Source: Anaerolineaceae bacterium
GTDB taxonomy: Bacteria > Chloroflexota > Anaerolineae > Anaerolineales > Anaerolineaceae
Length of the DNA: 48,077 nt
Direction: 5' to 3'
Assembly (NCBI GenBank): GCA_002702705.1
Contig: PABH01000066.1
Location: 1 to 48,077, forward strand
Shown: in pieces, positions 47,001 to 48,077 of the stretch
Position numbering within the stretch: position 1 is the first letter of the stretch
How the letters are laid out: each line of letters starts with the position of its first letter
Made by a program: the position numbers and the translations under genes
Notes under the pieces: model-generated
Database searches by the model: none
What the model was told of the DNA's origin: nothing
What the model saw: only the letters and a program-made list of their open reading frames with translations

Positions 47001-48077
47001 GGTTCAGGCAATGCAAAAAACGGGATAGCTTTAGCTGGCTCGTTAGGACAGGATTTATCGTTACCTTATACCTCTAACCTTATCTATATTCTTCCCAATG
47101 CAGGTCTTGTAGTTAATCCAGGAGTTACTCTGACTATCCCATCAGGGCAGATTATTAAAGCAGATTCGACCAATAGTAAATTGTTTATTAATGGCTCTAT
47201 TCTTTCCCAGGGTAGTTCTGATTCCCCAATTTATTTCACTTCAATTTATGATGATTCGATCGGTGGAGATGATAATAGTGACGAGGCTGCTACCTCTCCT
47301 GATAAGGGGGATTGGGCATATATACAAATTGGAGACGGTGGTTCTGTTCAATTGGACTATACTCATATCCTCTTTGGTGGTTCTTCATATTCCTGTTCTT
47401 ATTCCTCTGGAATATATACATACTCTGAAGGTGGTAGTATTTTTATTTATAAGAATGCTCAAATTACCCTAAACCATTCCTCTGTCCAATATAGCGCTAA
47501 AAGAGGGGTGCTTTCTTGCTCCACCGAGTCCAGTGATATCGCATCCATCACAATCAATAACTCTGTTTTGGAAAATAACACCAGCGGTATTTATACCCAC
47601 CGAGGATCTACGTCTGGATTCGGAACTGCCAATATTGTTGTCAATTCTTCCTCTATTTCAAACAATTCCTCCGATGGTATCTTTAATAATACTGCAGGGT
47701 CTCTGACGGTCTCAAATTCAAACATAAATGAAAATGGCGGAAATGGAATTAAAACCTCCTCAAATAACACCTTATCTATCTCAGCATCTTCATTGATTGA
47801 AAATGGTGATAATGGCATTTGGAGTATTAATATTGTTCAAGCATTCCTAGATGGAAATTCTTTCATTAATAACGCTGGGTATGCGGCATATGTTGATCTT
47901 GAAAATGGATCCTATTCTTCTTCCTCAAACAATATCGGAACTGGTAATGGCAAAAACGGGATAGCTTTAGCTGGCTCATTAGGTCAGGATTTATCGTTAC
48001 CTTATACCTCTAACCTTATCTATATTCTTCCCAATGCAGGTCTTGTAGTTAATCCAGGAGTTACTCTGACTATCCCA
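44025..48077 (+). CDS. Giant secreted protein with DUF11 and beta-helix repeats, truncated by window edge
   Basis: The frame from the ATG at 44025 (GGAGGGGG site 3-10 bases upstream) is open for 1351 codons to the window edge. A basic start and hydrophobic stretch (near residues 15-38) form a signal sequence; a VFVFLPLLLNN segment follows near 75-85. Five DUF11/cell-surface repeat domains of ~130 residues begin near 44,303, 44,703, 45,092, 45,487 and 45,880, each with an acidic PDLxLxK-type first strand and a TISDD- or TIxDD-like end strand. From ~46,260 on, Asn/Ser/Thr-rich right-handed parallel beta-helix repeats appear. Likely an exported or surface-anchored adhesin-like or polysaccharide-binding protein; the C-terminal anchor is outside the window. 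Confidence 0.88.
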   Translation, partial: MKSLNPKNKLIKQFFYSFFIFSFIFSQPGLIVLAKPEIFHPSEEINNIIDYSLKTFLKTESFIKQTLLVASDEVFVFLPLLLNNYQNVPKDGPDLKITKSDQGATGIPGESLVYEITINNFGPGDASGVVVVETIPENTTFNANQSTNGWSVISGTNQVQYEVGNFAEAESETLHFAVTLNSDIQPTVPSITNTVTISDDESHGLDPNPNNNRAVETTLIEPPTGNIDLNVQLSTVSATTTPGDAVIYSISYANNGTEPASGVVITESLPDQTTFNELLSTSGWSAGSENEILFSVGDLAASENRSVSFAVTVNDPIPAGIVTIENAVTITDDLTHGADLNIFDNSDSVSIPLEAQPDLSLVVQENAANITPGDTLNYSIQGSNLGNQGATGVTINAQLPANTIFNAAGSTTGWLQVGSTSEYQFSLGSLLAETNSNVLFSVMVTDSVPSGVETISGIFTIFDDSSNGVDPDLTNNTVNRSTTLVAAPDLTLTKSADSSLVKPGEVLIYTLAYANQGNQGASGVELIETLPENTSFDPTHSSIGWQQVDSNTQYTFALNTLNSGINNSVTFAVQVTDTPPDGFDTVSNTAEIHDDGNNGTDLNINDNTASLQTTLSLAPDLSISKNGKALIEPGDSIPYTITYANSGYAPATQVVITEALPDNTTINTALSDPTWVQIGSTNQYTYTLSELASGANGEVIFAVDVNDPIPDGTASVINMASISDDGTHGMDPQTENNTGTFTSLFSSGPTEFCGTISENTTWSANQSPYVLTCDVTINAGVTLTIEAGTIIKPNSTSRKLNVNGTLQAVGTERLPITFTSYKDDSVGGDTNGDADVTSPTRGDWSTIYVGDTGQVNMNYVALRYGGYSSSYYANLYLTQNASAIVENSVIAQSSYYGIRVNNTTSGKESHLTVNNSIIENNTQRGVFIYTSNGGTSQVNVTNTLLQGNGNTGFETNNVSGLTLNNNTFTNNEGYAAYLSFSSGSYSSLTSNSGSGNAKNGIALAGSLGQDLSLPYTSNLIYILPNAGLVVNPGVTLTIPSGQIIKADSTNSKLFINGSILSQGSSDSPIYFTSIYDDSIGGDDNSDEAATSPDKGDWAYIQIGDGGSVQLDYTHILFGGSSYSCSYSSGIYTYSEGGSIFIYKNAQITLNHSSVQYSAKRGVLSCSTESSDIASITINNSVLENNTSGIYTHRGSTSGFGTANIVVNSSSISNNSSDGIFNNTAGSLTVSNSNINENGGNGIKTSSNNTLSISASSLIENGDNGIWSINIVQAFLDGNSFINNAGYAAYVDLENGSYSSSSNNIGTGNGKNGIALAGSLGQDLSLPYTSNLIYILPNAGLVVNPGVTLTIP
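47016..47141 (+). repeat. Near-identical internal repeat of the secreted-protein gene, copy 1
   Basis: These 126 bases recur at 47952-48077, 936 bases later (exactly 312 codons), with only two differences seen, both silent third-position changes. The match reaches the window edge and may continue. Confidence 0.9.
47952..48077 (+). repeat. Near-identical internal repeat of the secreted-protein gene, copy 2
   Basis: Second copy of the 126-base repeat, running into the window edge. It encodes the same beta-helix segment (KNGIALAGSLGQDLSLPYTS and on) as copy 1. Confidence 0.9.

Overview
Two divergent halves meet near 27 kb. The left half (1-26.9 kb) is read almost entirely from the minus strand. 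In transcription order (right to left) it holds a Tn7-like transposition module (TnsA, TnsB, TnsC, TniQ), a NurA-type nuclease whose gene overlaps tniQ, a small excisionase-like HTH protein, and a complete type 1 BREX phage-defence operon (brxA, brxB, brxC, pglX, pglZ, brxL). Six extra genes sit between pglX and pglZ: a membrane-anchored NACHT-like NTPase, two small unknown proteins (one starting with an NSSS motif), a radical SAM/SPASM protein, and a HigB toxin with a HigA-type antitoxin fused to an ImmA/IrrE-like peptidase domain. A LuxR-type HTH protein, a DUF7662-like protein and a truncated gene follow. Spacings are mostly 0-30 bp or short overlaps, so this looks like one long defence operon carried as Tn7-like cargo. 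Repeated TGTCA-type motifs at 26.98-27.45 kb, upstream of tnsA, are the best candidate for the transposon right end. The left end must lie outside the window.

The right half (28-48 kb) is read from the plus strand. After a relic DDE transposase comes a degenerate STAND/NB-ARC-like gene broken at an A10 tract, then an IS256-family relic. Next is a type III-D CRISPR-Cas operon: an HD-less Cas10 with GGDD, several Csm3-like RAMP proteins, a Csx10-like RAMP, a small helical subunit, Csx19, a CARF protein, a six-helix membrane protein and Cas6. A CRISPR array of nine 37-bp repeats follows. No cas1/cas2 is present. After the array come an IS21 relic, decayed intergenic DNA with a diverged repeat, a small unknown minus-strand gene, and the first 1351 codons of a giant secreted protein with five DUF11-type domains and right-handed beta-helix repeats.

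The organism is a bacterium. The secreted protein has a short leucine/proline-rich segment after its signal sequence that I associate with secreted proteins of Chloroflexota (Anaerolineae). That is a weak hint, and taxonomy is otherwise unresolved. The region looks like a defence island. The two candidates for something undescribed are (i) the membrane NTPase + two small proteins + radical SAM cassette inside BREX and (ii) the CARF protein paired with an unrecognised polytopic membrane protein in the type III-D operon. A NurA-like nuclease coupled to TniQ is a third oddity.
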